Source: Artocarpus heterophyllus (lineage: Eukaryota; Streptophyta; Magnoliopsida; Rosales; Moraceae). Taken from it: a DNA stretch of 64,000 nt. Location: the NCBI GenBank assembly GCA_025403435.1, contig CM046353.1:26262259-26326258 (forward strand). Direction: 5' to 3'. This document shows, piece after piece, positions 10,445-21,159 of the stretch. Both the position numbers and the translations under genes were made by a program. The notes under the pieces were generated by a model. It worked only from the letters and a program-made list of their open reading frames with translations, did not search any database and was not told the origin of the DNA. Within the stretch, counting starts at the first letter, position 1. Every line of letters begins with the position of its first letter.

Positions 10445-12476
10445 TGTTAGACGTGTATGCCCTAAGGAGTAAAAATATAATATATTTTTGGAGGTATTTT
10501 TATCAATAAAGAATTTTTTTATTATTTATATATCAAATATTGTCCTCTTTATGTTTACATTCGTTGAATGTATGTTAAGTAAACAAAAGTCTGAGACTAT
10601 AGGTCTAAACCTTTAAGAATTGGGCATATGATGGATAGATTATGCGGAAGACACGATTCTTAAGGTGACGGTCTAAATTATAAGATCCACAATTGAGGAA
10701 TAAAGTTGGGTGCTTTATTCATTCAAAGATTGTTATGTTGTCTATATCCCTAACGGGAGATCGTTTGTCTTGACCATTGAAGGTGGACTTCGTGAATAGA
10801 AATATTGACACGATTGTCATAGGTGATGATGTGTTGGATTAGGATATAAAGTGAATTGATTTGGATTAATAATTCTGTCTCAGCAAATCAATTTACTTTA
10901 GACAGTTATTTGTATTGTATCTTAATCCTGAGATGAATAGTAGGCCCATTGTTTTGACTTATGTCTTTTGATGTACCAAAGGGTAACATCCACATTTTAT
11001 AGTGGTACGCATGTCGATACGTTAGAGGCATGACTCTTGATAGCGTAGACCTGTTATTCATAGATATGAAATCCATAACTCCTCTTTAGGAGTAGTGATA
11101 TCCTCTTATATGCATTATCCTGTAATTGAAAAACTAGAGCGCTCAACCCTTTGGATACATAGGTGTAACCGAATAGCGTACTGTCTTTAGATGGTAAGTT
11201 TTTTTATGGTAAGATAATAGAACGTAAGATAAAAATAATCAAAAAGGTAAGACAGAACTTGTCCTTAAGCTGATTATGGATAATTCTATGGGGATAAGAT
11301 ACATTGTGATATGTCATAGAGAATTACCTATTCGGGCTTCGTAATTCTATATAGTTCGAGAATGCAGCTCCAAGCTTTTAGTGGAGTAGCGTTGGAGTTG
11401 ATAATTATGAAATGTAAATTTGAGATATTGGATTTCATAATTATCGGGAGCTTGAACTATATAGGTCCATTTGGCCCCCTTTACTAGCTCACAAAAATCC
11501 TATAACGATACGGCGTGCTTTTCTAATAATTGGTGACTTATGTCAGATTTATTAAATAGGCTGAAATTCAAAAGAATCAGATAATTCAAGTTTGTTTATC
11601 GATTGAATTAACTTTGTGATAAAATTAATTCAAGATAAACTTGTTGAATTATTGGGATAGGATAATTCTTGTCTGTTTATCAGTTGATTTAATTTTGAAT
11701 AAATTAAATTAAGATAAACTTGTAGAATTATCAGAAATTTATTTATTTTTCTAGAGATTATCTACATAAAGTTATTTTAATTAGATAACTTCTCTATTGG
11801 GTTATTTGAATTAAAACTGAGACTTTATCCTATAGAATCTCAGGTGTAGAATAAAAGATTCACTCGGATTTTTATCATAGGTTCAGCCTACCGATCCTCA
11901 GGTTCGGCCTACCGATGAGGCAAGTTTGGCGTGCCGGTTAGACAGATCAACATGCCGGCCGTGCAATAAAAAGATCATGTATTTTCACGCAAATTTCATT
12001 AGATATTGATCTGAATTTAATTCTGATTCGAATTTTTGAGGCCTTATCTCATAAGGACTGACTTCTGGACCCAACCTCTATATCAAGGGGAGTGAGTCTC
12101 TTTATTATTTAGATCAATTGAGAGATTTAAAGTGAAACTCTGCTGATGAGATTCTAAAACTTCCTAAGAGCTCTTATTCACAAATTATGAACACTAGCTT
12201 TGGGTTCTCTCAATTGGTTGGAATAAGAGGCATCGGGGAAATGCTGAACGACATGAGCTCATACTTACTCCAATCGTGGATAGAGAATAGCAAAGAAGAC
12301 CAATTGGTTGAGGCTTTTCTAAAACGTTGCTTCTCTTCACGGATTGCAAAAGTTCTTCGCCATTAAAAGGTTAGTAAGATCTAGTTAATTTATGCATATA
12401 GCATGTAAAACTTGTGTTTTGAAAAATACTTTGATATAAAAATTTTAAAATTCCGCTGCATATTATTTTTCCAACA
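10445..12476 (+). repeat. E3 5' LTR (2032 bp)
   Basis: Starts TGTTAGACGTGT and ends TTTCCAACA, two bases before the primer binding site. It aligns along its length with the E4 LTRs. The TATA position reads TATATCAAG (12079-12087), weaker than in the 3' LTR. Confidence 0.92.
11880..11960 (+). repeat. Phased palindrome array in the E3 5' LTR
   Basis: Four sites with centres at about 11888, 11909, 11931 and 11952 (21, 22 and 21 bp apart). Cores are AGCCTACC, GGCCTACC, GGCGTGCC and AACATGCC, with TTCGG or CCGA flanks where conserved. The last centre is 127 bp before the TATA-like sequence. Confidence 0.8.
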
Positions 12477-12478
12477 AT

Positions 12479-12490
12479 TGGTATCAGAGC
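12479..12490 (+). other. E3 primer binding site
   Basis: Perfect TGGTATCAGAGC, two bases after the 5' LTR. The sequence about 40 bp further on jumps directly into the middle of gag, which marks the internal deletion. Confidence 0.92.
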
Positions 12491-12520
12491 CATGGTTTTT
12501 ACATAAATTTACGAGTTTAT

Positions 12521-12895
12521 TCCGACATTGATGCTGAAACTCATACGACTATGGTCTTTGAGACTCTGTCTAAAGAGTTTATTCCATTTAGAGCTACTTT
12601 TAATTTGAGCAATAGGCGGGATATGACCATGACAGAGTTATTGAAACAGTTAAAGGAGTTCAAACTACTGATTAGGGAATCTCCTATAGGTGGCGAGGCC
12701 AATTTGACAGTTGCTTCTAGTTGCAATCCCAACCTTGGGAATGGAAAGAAGCAATGGGCCAAGAATAGGAAGTCTTATATTCCTGCTAACAACAAAAGCA
12801 ACAACAAGAAGAAGAAGAACCCAAAGAAGCTAAAGTGCTTCTTTTACGGGAAGGTCAGGCACATCAAGAATAATTGCAAGGACTTCCTTTCCTAA
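12521..12895 (+). pseudogene. E3 gag, C-terminal part only
   Basis: The reading corresponds to the second half of E4 gag, from the DIDAET region through the RESPIGGEA stretch and a lysine/asparagine-rich linker to the zinc knuckle. In the knuckle, which in E4 reads CFFCGKVGHIKKHC, the second cysteine is tyrosine and a glycine is arginine, so metal binding should fail. The N-terminal half of Gag and about 1.6 kb of leader are missing. Confidence 0.82.
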
Positions 12896-12899
12896 GGAG

Positions 12900-15800
12900 G
12901 TAGGTGTGATCTTCGTATTTAGAAACTTGTTTAGTTAAGGAATCCAATGACATTTGGGTCATAGATTCTAGTGCAACTAATCATGTTTGTGTTTCTCTGT
13001 AGGGGTTCAAAGAAACAAGAAGTCTGCTTCATAAAGACTTCACGCTTCGGATGGGCGATGGAACCTTGGTCTTAGTGGAAGCAATGGGAGATGTCTATCT
13101 TTATTTTGATAATTATAAGAATTTAATTTTGCGAGGCTTTTTTATGTTCCTAAATTTTAAAGGGGAATTTAATTTCTATAGCTTGTTTACTTAAAGATTC
13201 CTATTTGGTTTCTTTTAATAATAAAGTAGTGGTTCGTAAAAACAAATTTTTTATCTACTTTGGATGGATGCAAAATAATCTATGTTTTATCAAACCTAAG
13301 ATGGACTTACTACTTAATGCTGAGATGGATGATAATAGCTCTAAAAGACTTAAAACTTCTCACACTAATAAGACTTATCTTTGGCATTTCCTCCTTGGTC
13401 ATATTAACCTGAATAGGATTCAAAGATTGGTAAGGGATGGACCTTTAAGTCACTTAAAGGTGGAAGGAATCTATACCTCAATGTGAATCTTGTTCAAAGG
13501 ATAAAATGACCAAAAGGCCATTTGGGTCTAAGGGCAATAGGGCCGAAGGGGTTCTAGAACTTATGTATAGTGATGTTTGTGGACCGATGAACATCCGAGC
13601 ATGAGGAGGTTATGAGTATTTTGTCACTTTTATTGACGATTACTCAAGGTATGGGTATGTGTACCAAATGCACCACAAAAGTAAAACTTTTGACAAGTTT
13701 AGGGAGTTTTAGGCTAAAGTGGAAAAGCAATTGGGTAGACTTATAAAGGCACTTCGATCTAATCAAGGTGGAGAATATCTTTCTAATGAGATCTCAGGAC
13801 ACTTATTAGAGAATGGAATTTTATCCCAACTGATTGTGCCGGGCACTCCACAGCAGTATAGCGTGGCAGAAAGAAAGAATAGGACTTTGTTGGACAAGGT
13901 TAGGTCCATGATAAGTTATTCATCATTGCCTTTATCCTGTTGGGGATATGTACTATAAATCGCATGTTATTTTTTTAACAATGTGCCTTCAAAATCGGTC
14001 CCTAAAACTTTTCACGAGTTGTGGATGAGCAAGAAGACATCCTTAAACCATATTTGCATATGGGGATGTCATGCTCATGTCCTGTTTAAGGATGCGAATA
14101 AGTTGAAAGCACGTGCAGAAATTTGCGTGTTTGTAGGATATCCAAAAGGGACTAAAGGGGGTTATTTTTATAACCCAAAGGAAAATAAAGTCGTGGTTTC
14201 AACTAATGCAACTTTCCTTGAGGAAAGTTACATGGACAAATTTACCTCGAAGCAAAGTGGTGCTTGAGGAGTTAAGGGGTGATTCGATCACTCTGGGGGT
14301 TCTGAATGAAACTGTTCTTATCAGTGTAGAAAAACTAAATGAACCCAAACAACAACCTAAAGAGCTTTGGTGTAGTGGGAGGATCGGGTGTCAACACAAG
14401 AGGTATATGTTCAATGGTAAGGCCTTCTTGGCTGAGCCGAATGAACATGACAGAGATCCTTATACTTATGCAGAGGCTATGGAGGATGTTGATTTGAAAC
14501 TCTGGATAGAGGTCATGAACATAGAGATGAAGTCTATGGAGACTAATCGGGTCTAGGAACTTGTGGATCTTCCCAAAAAGGTAAAGCCCATAGGGTAAGT
14601 AGATCTACAAGAGGAAAAGATGAGAGGATGGAAAGGCCAAAACCTTTAAGGCTAGGCTGGTGGCTAAGGGTTACACGCAAAAGGAAGGAATCGATTATGA
14701 GGAAACCTTTTCACCTGTAGCAATACTTAAGTCCATCCGGATTCTCTTGTCTATAGCTGCTGCTCTTGATTATGAGATTTGACAGTTGGATGTGAAGACA
14801 GCTTTTCTAAATGGCTATCTTGATGAGTCCATTTATATGGAATAACCAAATAGGTTCAAGGTCAAGGGTCAAGAAGGTAAGGTTTGTAAGCTGCTAAAGT
14901 CAATATATGGACTTAAGCAAGCTTTCCATTCTTGGAACATAAGATTTGATCAAGTGATCAAGACTTATGGGTTCTTACAAAATGTGGATTAACGACGTGT
15001 GTACACACACATTAAGGATGGGAAGGTGATTTTTCTACTGCTCTATGTAGATGACATTTTACTAATTGGCAATGACATTGGGCGTTGTCATAAGTCAAAT
15101 TGTGGTTGACCAAGCAGTTTTACATGAAGGACTTGGGTGAGGCTAATTTTGTTCTCGATATCTAGATTTTTCAGGATAGGAAGAACAAAATGATAGCTTT
15201 GTCACAAGCTGGCTACATAGATAAAATTCTCAGGAGGTTTGCAATGTAGGATTCCAAGAAAGGTGAGCAACCATCTAGGTCTGGAATTACTCTTTCTAAG
15301 AAAGACTCTCCAAAGTCTGAGGAAGAAAGAGAATACATGAAGAAGGTGCCTTATGCTTCGGCAGTGGGTTGTCTCATATATGTCATGCTTTGCACACGAC
15401 CAGATATTTGTTATGTGGTCGGGATTGTAAGTCGATTTCAGGCGGATCTAGGACCAAACCATTGGGTTGCGGTAAAGCATATTTTCAAGTACCTGAGAAG
15501 GACTCGAGGGTATATGCTTGTACATTCGGGTGAGGACTTAACTCCTCTAGGATATAGTGACTCAGATTTCCAATCATGTCCAGATTCTAGGAGATCGACT
15601 TCGGGTTTTGTGGTTACTCTAGGCGGCGGTGCCATCAGTTGAAGAAGTGTGAAGCAAGATTGCACTTCAGATTCAACGATGGAGGCCGAGTATGTGGCAG
15701 CTAGTGATGCTTTAAAAGAAGTAGTTTGGCTCCGCAAGTTTCTAAGGGATCTAGAGGTAGTTCCTAGTATGGATAAAGTGGCACCACTATACTGTGATAA

Positions 15801-16030
15801 TAGTGCGGTGGTAGCTAATGCTAAGAAACCAAGATTTCACAAAGAAGAGTAAGCATATCGATCGAAAGTATCATGTGCTGAAGGACTTCGTCGAGGGTGG
15901 GCACATAACGGTGAACAAAATCGCATCAGAGGACAATTGAGCTTATCCTTTCACGAAGACACTTACTGGAAGAGTGTTCGAGAGGCATGTGGAAGCTATG
16001 AAGATGCAAGATTTGTCATATTTACTCACT
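12900..16030 (+). pseudogene. E3 pol remnant (protease, integrase, reverse transcriptase, RNase H)
   Basis: Collinear with E4 pol but broken in many places. Protease motif DSSATNH lies near 12967-12990, GAG-pre-integrase LWHFLLGH near 13380-13403, and the integrase core at 13560-13960, where the second aspartate is asparagine (RSNQGGEY against RSDRGGEY in E4). Next come a reverse transcriptase with YVDD at 15044-15055 and an RNase H segment at 15337-15900 with STMEAEYVA and YCDNSA. An insertion of a few bases near 13465 shifts the frame within the integrase zinc region. It retains a 45-bp integrase stretch that E4 has lost. Confidence 0.85.
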
Positions 16031-16037
16031 TAGTGCA

Positions 16038-16047
16038 AGTGGGAGAT
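16038..16047 (+). other. E3 polypurine tract
   Basis: AGTGGGAGAT directly before the 3' LTR, identical to the E4 tract at 48987-48996. Confidence 0.75.
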
Positions 16048-16320
16048 CGTTAGACATGTGTGCTCTAAGAAGTAAAAATATAATATGTTTTTGGAGACAT
16101 TTTTATCAATAAAGAATTTATTTATTATTTATATATGAAATCTTGTCCTCTTTACATTTCTATTTGTTGAATGTATGTTAAGCAAATAAAAGTCTGAGAC
16201 TGTAGGTCTAAACCTTTAAGAATTGGGCATATGATAGACAAATTATACAGAAGACATGATTCTTAAGGTGACGGTCTAAATCATAAGATCCGCAATCGAG
16301 GGAATAAAGTTGGGCACTTT

Positions 16321-17132
16321 ATTCATGCAAAGATTGTTATGTTGTCTATATTCCTAATGGTAGATGGTTTGTCTTGACCATCGAGGTGGACTCTGTGAAT
16401 AGAAACATTAGCACGTTGTTATAGGTGACGATGTGTTGGATCGGGACATAAAGTGAATTGATTTGGATTAATAATTCTATCTCGGCAAATCAATTTATTT
16501 TAGACAATCATTTGTATTGTATCTTAATCCTGAGATGAATAGTGGGCCCGTTGTTTTGACTTATGTCTTTTGATGTATCAAAAGGTGACATCCACATTTT
16601 ATAGTGGTACACATGCCGGTACGTTACAAGCATAACTCTTGATAGCGTAAACCTGTTATTCATAGATATGAAATCCATAGCTCATCTTTAGGAGTAGTGA
16701 TATCCTCATATATGCAATATCCTCTTATTCATGCAAAGATTGTTATGTTGTCTATATTCCTAATGGGAGATAGTTTGTCTTGACCATCGGAGGTGGACTG
16801 CATGAATAAAAACATTGGCACGTTGTCATAGGTGACGATGTGTTGGATCGGGACATAAAGTGAATTGATTTGGATTCATAATTCTATCTCGGTAAATCAA
16901 TTTATTTTAGACAATCATTTGTATTGTATCTTAATCATGAGATGAATAGTGAGCCCGTTGTTTTGACTTATGTCTTTTGATGTATCAAAAGGTGACATCC
17001 ACATTTTATAGTGGTACACATGCCGGTACGTTGCAAGCATGACTCTTGATAGCGTAAACCTGTTATTCATGGATATGAAATCCATAGCTCCTCTTTAGGA
17101 GTAGTGACATCCTCTTATATGCGTTATCCTGT
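16321..17132 (+). repeat. Tandem duplication of about 406 bp in the E3 3' LTR
   Basis: The segment starting ATTCATGCAAAGATTG at 16321 recurs at 16727 and the two copies run in parallel for about 406 bp. The E3 5' LTR and both E4 LTRs have only one copy. The copies differ from each other at scattered positions, so the duplication is not recent. Confidence 0.88.
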
Positions 17133-17887
17133 AATTGAAAAACTGGAGCGCTCAACCGTTTAAATACATAGGTGTAACCGAATGGTATATCATCTTTAGA
17201 TGGTAAGTTTTTCGATGGTGAGATAATGGAACGTAAGATAAAAATAATCAGGAAGGTAAAACAAAACTTGTCTTTAAGCTGATTATGGACAATCCTATAG
17301 GGAGACAATATATTGTGATATGTCATGGAGACTTAGCTATTCGGGCTTCATAATTTTATATAATTTGAGAGTGCAGCTCCAAGCTTTTAGTGGAGTAGTG
17401 TTGGAGTTGATAATTATGAAATGTATATTTGGAATATTGAGTTTCATAATTATCAGGAGTTTGAACTATATAGGTCCATTTGGTCCCCTTTGTTAACTCA
17501 CAAAAATCCTATAACGATGCAGCATGCTTTTCCAATAATTGGTGACTTATGTCGGATTTATCAGATTGGCTAAAATTCGGAAGAATTAGATAATTTATGT
17601 TTGTTTTTTGGTTGAATTAATTTTGTGATACAATTAATTCAAGATAAACTTGTTGAATTATTAGGATCAGATAATTCTTGTCTGTTTATCAGTTTATTTA
17701 ATTTTGAATAAATTACATCAAGATAAACTTATAAAATTATTAGGAATTTATTTATTTTCCTAGAGATTATTTACATAAAGCTGTTTTAATTAGATAACTT
17801 CTCTATTGGATTATTTGAATTAAAACTGAGACTTTATCCTATAGAATCTCGGGTTGAGAATAAAAGATTTGCTGGGATTTTTATTAT

Positions 17888-17966
17888 AGGTTCAGCATGT
17901 CGATCCTCAGGTTCGGCCTGCCGATGGGGTAAGTTCGGCATGCCGGTTAGACAAATCAGCATGCCA
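17888..17966 (+). repeat. Phased palindrome array in the E3 3' LTR
   Basis: Four sites with centres at about 17897, 17918, 17940 and 17961 (21, 22 and 21 bp). The second and third are strong (TTCGGCCTGCCGA, TTCGGCATGCCGG). The last centre is 127 bp before the TATA box, as in the 5' LTR. Confidence 0.82.
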
Positions 17967-18087
17967 GCCATGCAATAAAACGATCACGCGTTTTCACACG
18001 GATTTCATCAGATATTGATTTCAATTTAATTCTGATTCAAATTTTCGAGGCCTTATCTCATAAGGATTGACTCTTGGACCCAATCTC

Positions 18088-18096
18088 TATATAAAG
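18088..18096 (+). promoter_or_regulatory. TATA box of the E3 3' LTR
   Basis: TATATAAAG, followed by AGTGAGTCTC as in the other Angela-like LTRs. If active, a transcript starting about 30 bp further would run into the 3' exons of the MMtag pseudogene. Confidence 0.6.
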
Positions 18097-19820
18097 GGGA
18101 GTGAGTCTCTTTATTATTTAGATCAATTGAGAAATTAAGAGTGAAACTCTATTAGTGAGATTCTAAAACTCCTAAGAGCTCTTGTTCACAAATCACGAAC
18201 ACTAGCTTTGGGTTCTCTCAATTGGTTAGAAGTAGAATCATCAGGGAAAGACTGAACGATGTGAGCCCACACTCACTCTGATCGTGGATAGAGAATAGCA
18301 AAGAAGACCAGTCGGTTGAGGCTTTTCTGGAGCATTACTTCTCTTCACAAATTGCGGAAGTTCTTCGCATTAAAAGGTTAGTAACATTTGGCTAATTTAT
18401 GCATATAGCATGTCAAACTTGTGTTTTGAAAAATACTCTGATATAAAAAATTTTAAAATTCTGCTGCGTATTATTTTTCCAACAGTATCAAGGCCGCAGT
18501 TGGAAGATGGCAGAAAGGTGTTTTTTTTCCTCCATTTTCATCGGTTTAATTTTATTGTTTTACCGTGGAAATTGATAAAGATCCAGAATGTAGTGATATT
18601 TTTTTTTCCTCGTTTTGTTTTATTCTTTGGCTTTCAAAGAAAGTTCATATTTTTGAACATGGACTTCAAAACTTACCAAGCCTTCTTTGCCGAGAGATTC
18701 TGAGAGTCCTGGACTTCAATAGTGTCTATTTGCTCTGCTCCATTAGTTGTGAAGCTACTCGAAAAAGGACTTTTAATCTGTTTTGTTTGGCGTGATGCAA
18801 GCAGACTACTTTAAGATAATGTATCAACTTCTTATTTTAAAATTTTTTAATTCAACAGGAAAGGATCTACACTGGTATACCAAGGAAAAAGGTTCTGGGA
18901 GTACAGACATGGAAGCAGCAAAAGAAGAGATTAAAAGGATTAAGGAAGAGGAGGAGTAGGCTATAAGTGAGGCTCTTGGCTTGGCTCCTAAGCATGCAAG
19001 TTGTCCTCAAGGTAATCGACTTGATAAACATGAGTTCCCGAAGCTTGGGAAACGAGGCTCTACCGCTTAGGATTTGGTGAAAGCCAAGCTAAAGCGGCAC
19101 ATGTTCATGGTCTTGGTTTCTCAAGGTATGTTACTAGAAAGAATAATAAATTGTTGTATAGATTCATGCAAGTAAACAACACGTAGATACTGCATTGTTG
19201 CATGTATTCTTCTATTTGTTTTCTTATATTACATCTTTTCTGTGCAGAGCACATTGTCCCCATATAGAATCCAGTTCTCTTCCATCCACTATCAAGGACT
19301 TGCAACCTGAAGTGCCAACAGCACCAATGCCCAATCCATCAACAAGGAACACTGAAGAAGACGAGTCACAGGATGAAGGCAGTCAAAAGAAAAGGAGGCG
19401 TGAAGAAAAGAAACAGGAGAAGCGAGAGAGGCATCAAATGCATGAGAAGTATGAAAAACGTGAAAAACATGAAAAGCGTCATTCCTCAGATGACAAGAGG
19501 AAGCGAAAGAAAGAAAAAGAAAGGAGGAAACACGATTCCCACTCTGACTGAAGATATCCCTAAGCCAATAAAAGTGTGGAATATGCTTCTAATTTTGACA
19601 TGTTATTGGACCAGTTCATTCAAAAAATGTTGGAGTTTCCATTGTGTGTGAGAGAGATTTTTTTTCTGTTGTACCCCTGTGGGATAATTGACCATCCAAT
19701 CCAAATGGACGTAGGTTTGCTCTTACTTCTCTTGCAAAGACAATAGCCTCCGTTATTTATTTGAACCCGCCTCTCTGTGTGTTCTGAGGTTAGGGTTACT
19801 TTTAGATAACACAAACACAC

Positions 19821-19891
19821 CTACAATGAACTGCTCTCTTTCAATCTCTCTACATCTACGATGAACTGCTCTCTTTCAATCTCTCTCCTCT
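19821..19891. repeat. 36-bp tandem duplication
   Basis: The unit containing ATGAACTGCTCTCTTTC occurs twice, 36 bp apart, followed by a CT-rich run. Confidence 0.85.
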
Positions 19892-20954
19892 CTCTCTCAC
19901 TCACATCTTGAGTGGAAGAAATAAAGTAGCTGACCCTCGAGCTAATCCACGTGAACTACGGATTTGATACTCTTATAAGTAGATGCTTATGCTTATTTTT
20001 AGAGTTGATGAGTAAATTAATAAATATTGAGATTATTTGTTTTTTTTTTTCTTGTCAGTTTTTGCTCTTGTTAGAATTATTTCTTTTCTCCCATGTGATT
20101 CTAGTAGGTCTCAGTTGTGGTTCTATTTTTCTTCTGATTCTCTCTTTTCTATTCAAATTTTACATCACTAGCACTGCCTTTTCGCTTCCTTCATAGTCCA
20201 TAATCATGCCACGTTACTTGGGGGAATCCACCATGATACCACAATTCTAGAAGCCAGAGTAACCGACAATGCTTTCAATAGTCCTCGACCGTACTACCAA
20301 CAGTATCCTATTGTATTACTAATTGGCAGCCATTGTGATCCCATTAATTGTGGCAACTTTAGGCCGCCCAACATGCTACTATTCAGGGTTCTAATTAGAA
20401 TATTTAAGAAAATTAGAAAAAATATATTATTAATTTATTTCTAATCCAAGGGGCTTAAAAAATATAAAATAATCACTAGCGATGGAGATGCAAATTACAA
20501 ACATAATTTCATTACGAAGTTATTGGCCTCATCGGCGGACTGGAAATGACGAAACAAATGTGGTTTTGTCGCACTTGAATCTATAGATCCCTTTCTTACA
20601 TGCCACAAACACCGTATAATCAAAGCTTGATGTTGAGCCACAACACTATAAGTCACACTCTTTGTGGCAAGGCAATAGGTCCATGTTTAGGGTATTATGA
20701 TGCCTCACTCTGAACCCCTCATGACAAGGGCGGCTTAAATATGCTCCTACAATGCTATGAGGCCGCGAGCCAAATTCTTTATGACAATGTGGCACGAGGA
20801 GTTTTGTCAACCTTGGCAAAGGATCTACGGGAGACTTTTTGTAATTTGGTGGTAGAGTAGGAAAAGATAGGAGGAGATAGGAAAAAAAAAAAAAGATCAA
20901 AAAACTTGAAAGTAAAAAGATACAAGAATACACAATATTTATTGCAAGAGTTTT

Positions 20955-20998
20955 TACAAGGTATCAAAAAAGATATATTTATATTTTGATACCTTGTA
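20955..20998. repeat. Perfect 15-bp inverted repeat
   Basis: Arms 20955-20969 and 20984-20998 are exact reverse complements (ACAAGGTATCAAAA in the left arm) around a 14-bp AT-rich spacer. It could form a hairpin or cruciform; no poly-T tract or gene context suggests a terminator. Confidence 0.85.
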
Positions 20999-21159
20999 TT
21001 TTGGAGTTATTAAAAAAGTTAATGCCATATATTTTAAACTAGTACACTTTTATGTTTTGTATTATTAGTTTATGCTTAATTTATTCCCCATCTTGGTTAG
21101 CTGGTTTATCTTGAAATGTGGAATTTTGAAATTACTCTTTTTGATTAATGACGTATTAC

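Larger units (their letters stand above)
10445..18484 (+). mobile_element. E3: Angela/BARE-like copia element inserted in the MMtag exon
   Basis: Structure is 5' LTR (10445-12476), primer binding site, truncated gag, decayed pol, polypurine tract and 3' LTR (16048-18484). The right flank is GTATC (18485-18489) and the left is AAATC (10440-10444); the gene's expected reading through this point (GGT CAC AGT ATC AAG) shows that GTATC was the target, so the left copy has two changes. The LTRs differ by roughly 10% in the first 160 bp, making this an older insertion than E4. Relative to E4, about 2 kb of leader and gag 5' part is missing. Pol carries many stops and frameshifts. Confidence 0.92.
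16048..18484 (+). repeat. E3 3' LTR (2437 bp, internally duplicated)
   Basis: Begins CGTTAG, so the canonical TG has become CG, and ends CCAACA. It is 405 bp longer than the 5' LTR, which is accounted for by a tandem duplication (16321-17132). A good TATA box, TATATAAAG, lies at 18088-18096. Confidence 0.9.
9303..19551 (+). pseudogene. MMTAG2: MMtag-family (multiple myeloma tumor-associated protein 2 homolog) pseudogene split by E3
   Basis: Exons can be traced at 9303-9345, 10383-10444 resuming at 18490 and ending at 18517, 18859-19125 and 19248-19551, with GT-AG introns. Recognisable family pieces are MYHPT at the start, FSWDDVKIDKH and ENYLGH, then KAAVGRWQK after the insertion, GKDLHWYTKE, EALGLAPKHA and PQGNRLDKHEF, and a lysine/arginine/glutamate-rich tail ending HSD. 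Damage: two TGA stops in exon 1 (9318-9320, 9339-9341), both where the family has arginine (CGA to TGA), TAG at 18957-18959 and 19068-19070, a frameshift soon after the latter, and E3 inserted inside exon 2. The family contains a small conserved N-terminal domain of poorly known function. The last exon alone is still open (with 118 codons counted from 19195). Confidence 0.85.
19552..21159. other. Intergenic region between the MMtag pseudogene and solo LTR
   Basis: No gene recognised. Contains the likely 3' UTR remnant of the pseudogene, a short tandem repeat (19821-19891) and a perfect inverted repeat (20955-20998). ORFs here are short and pyrimidine-rich. Confidence 0.6.

Noticed and set aside
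18410..18795. ORFs spanning the E3 3' LTR end and MMtag intron
   Set aside because: They cross the element boundary and intron sequence; the MMtag exon here is only 18490-18517 in another reading.
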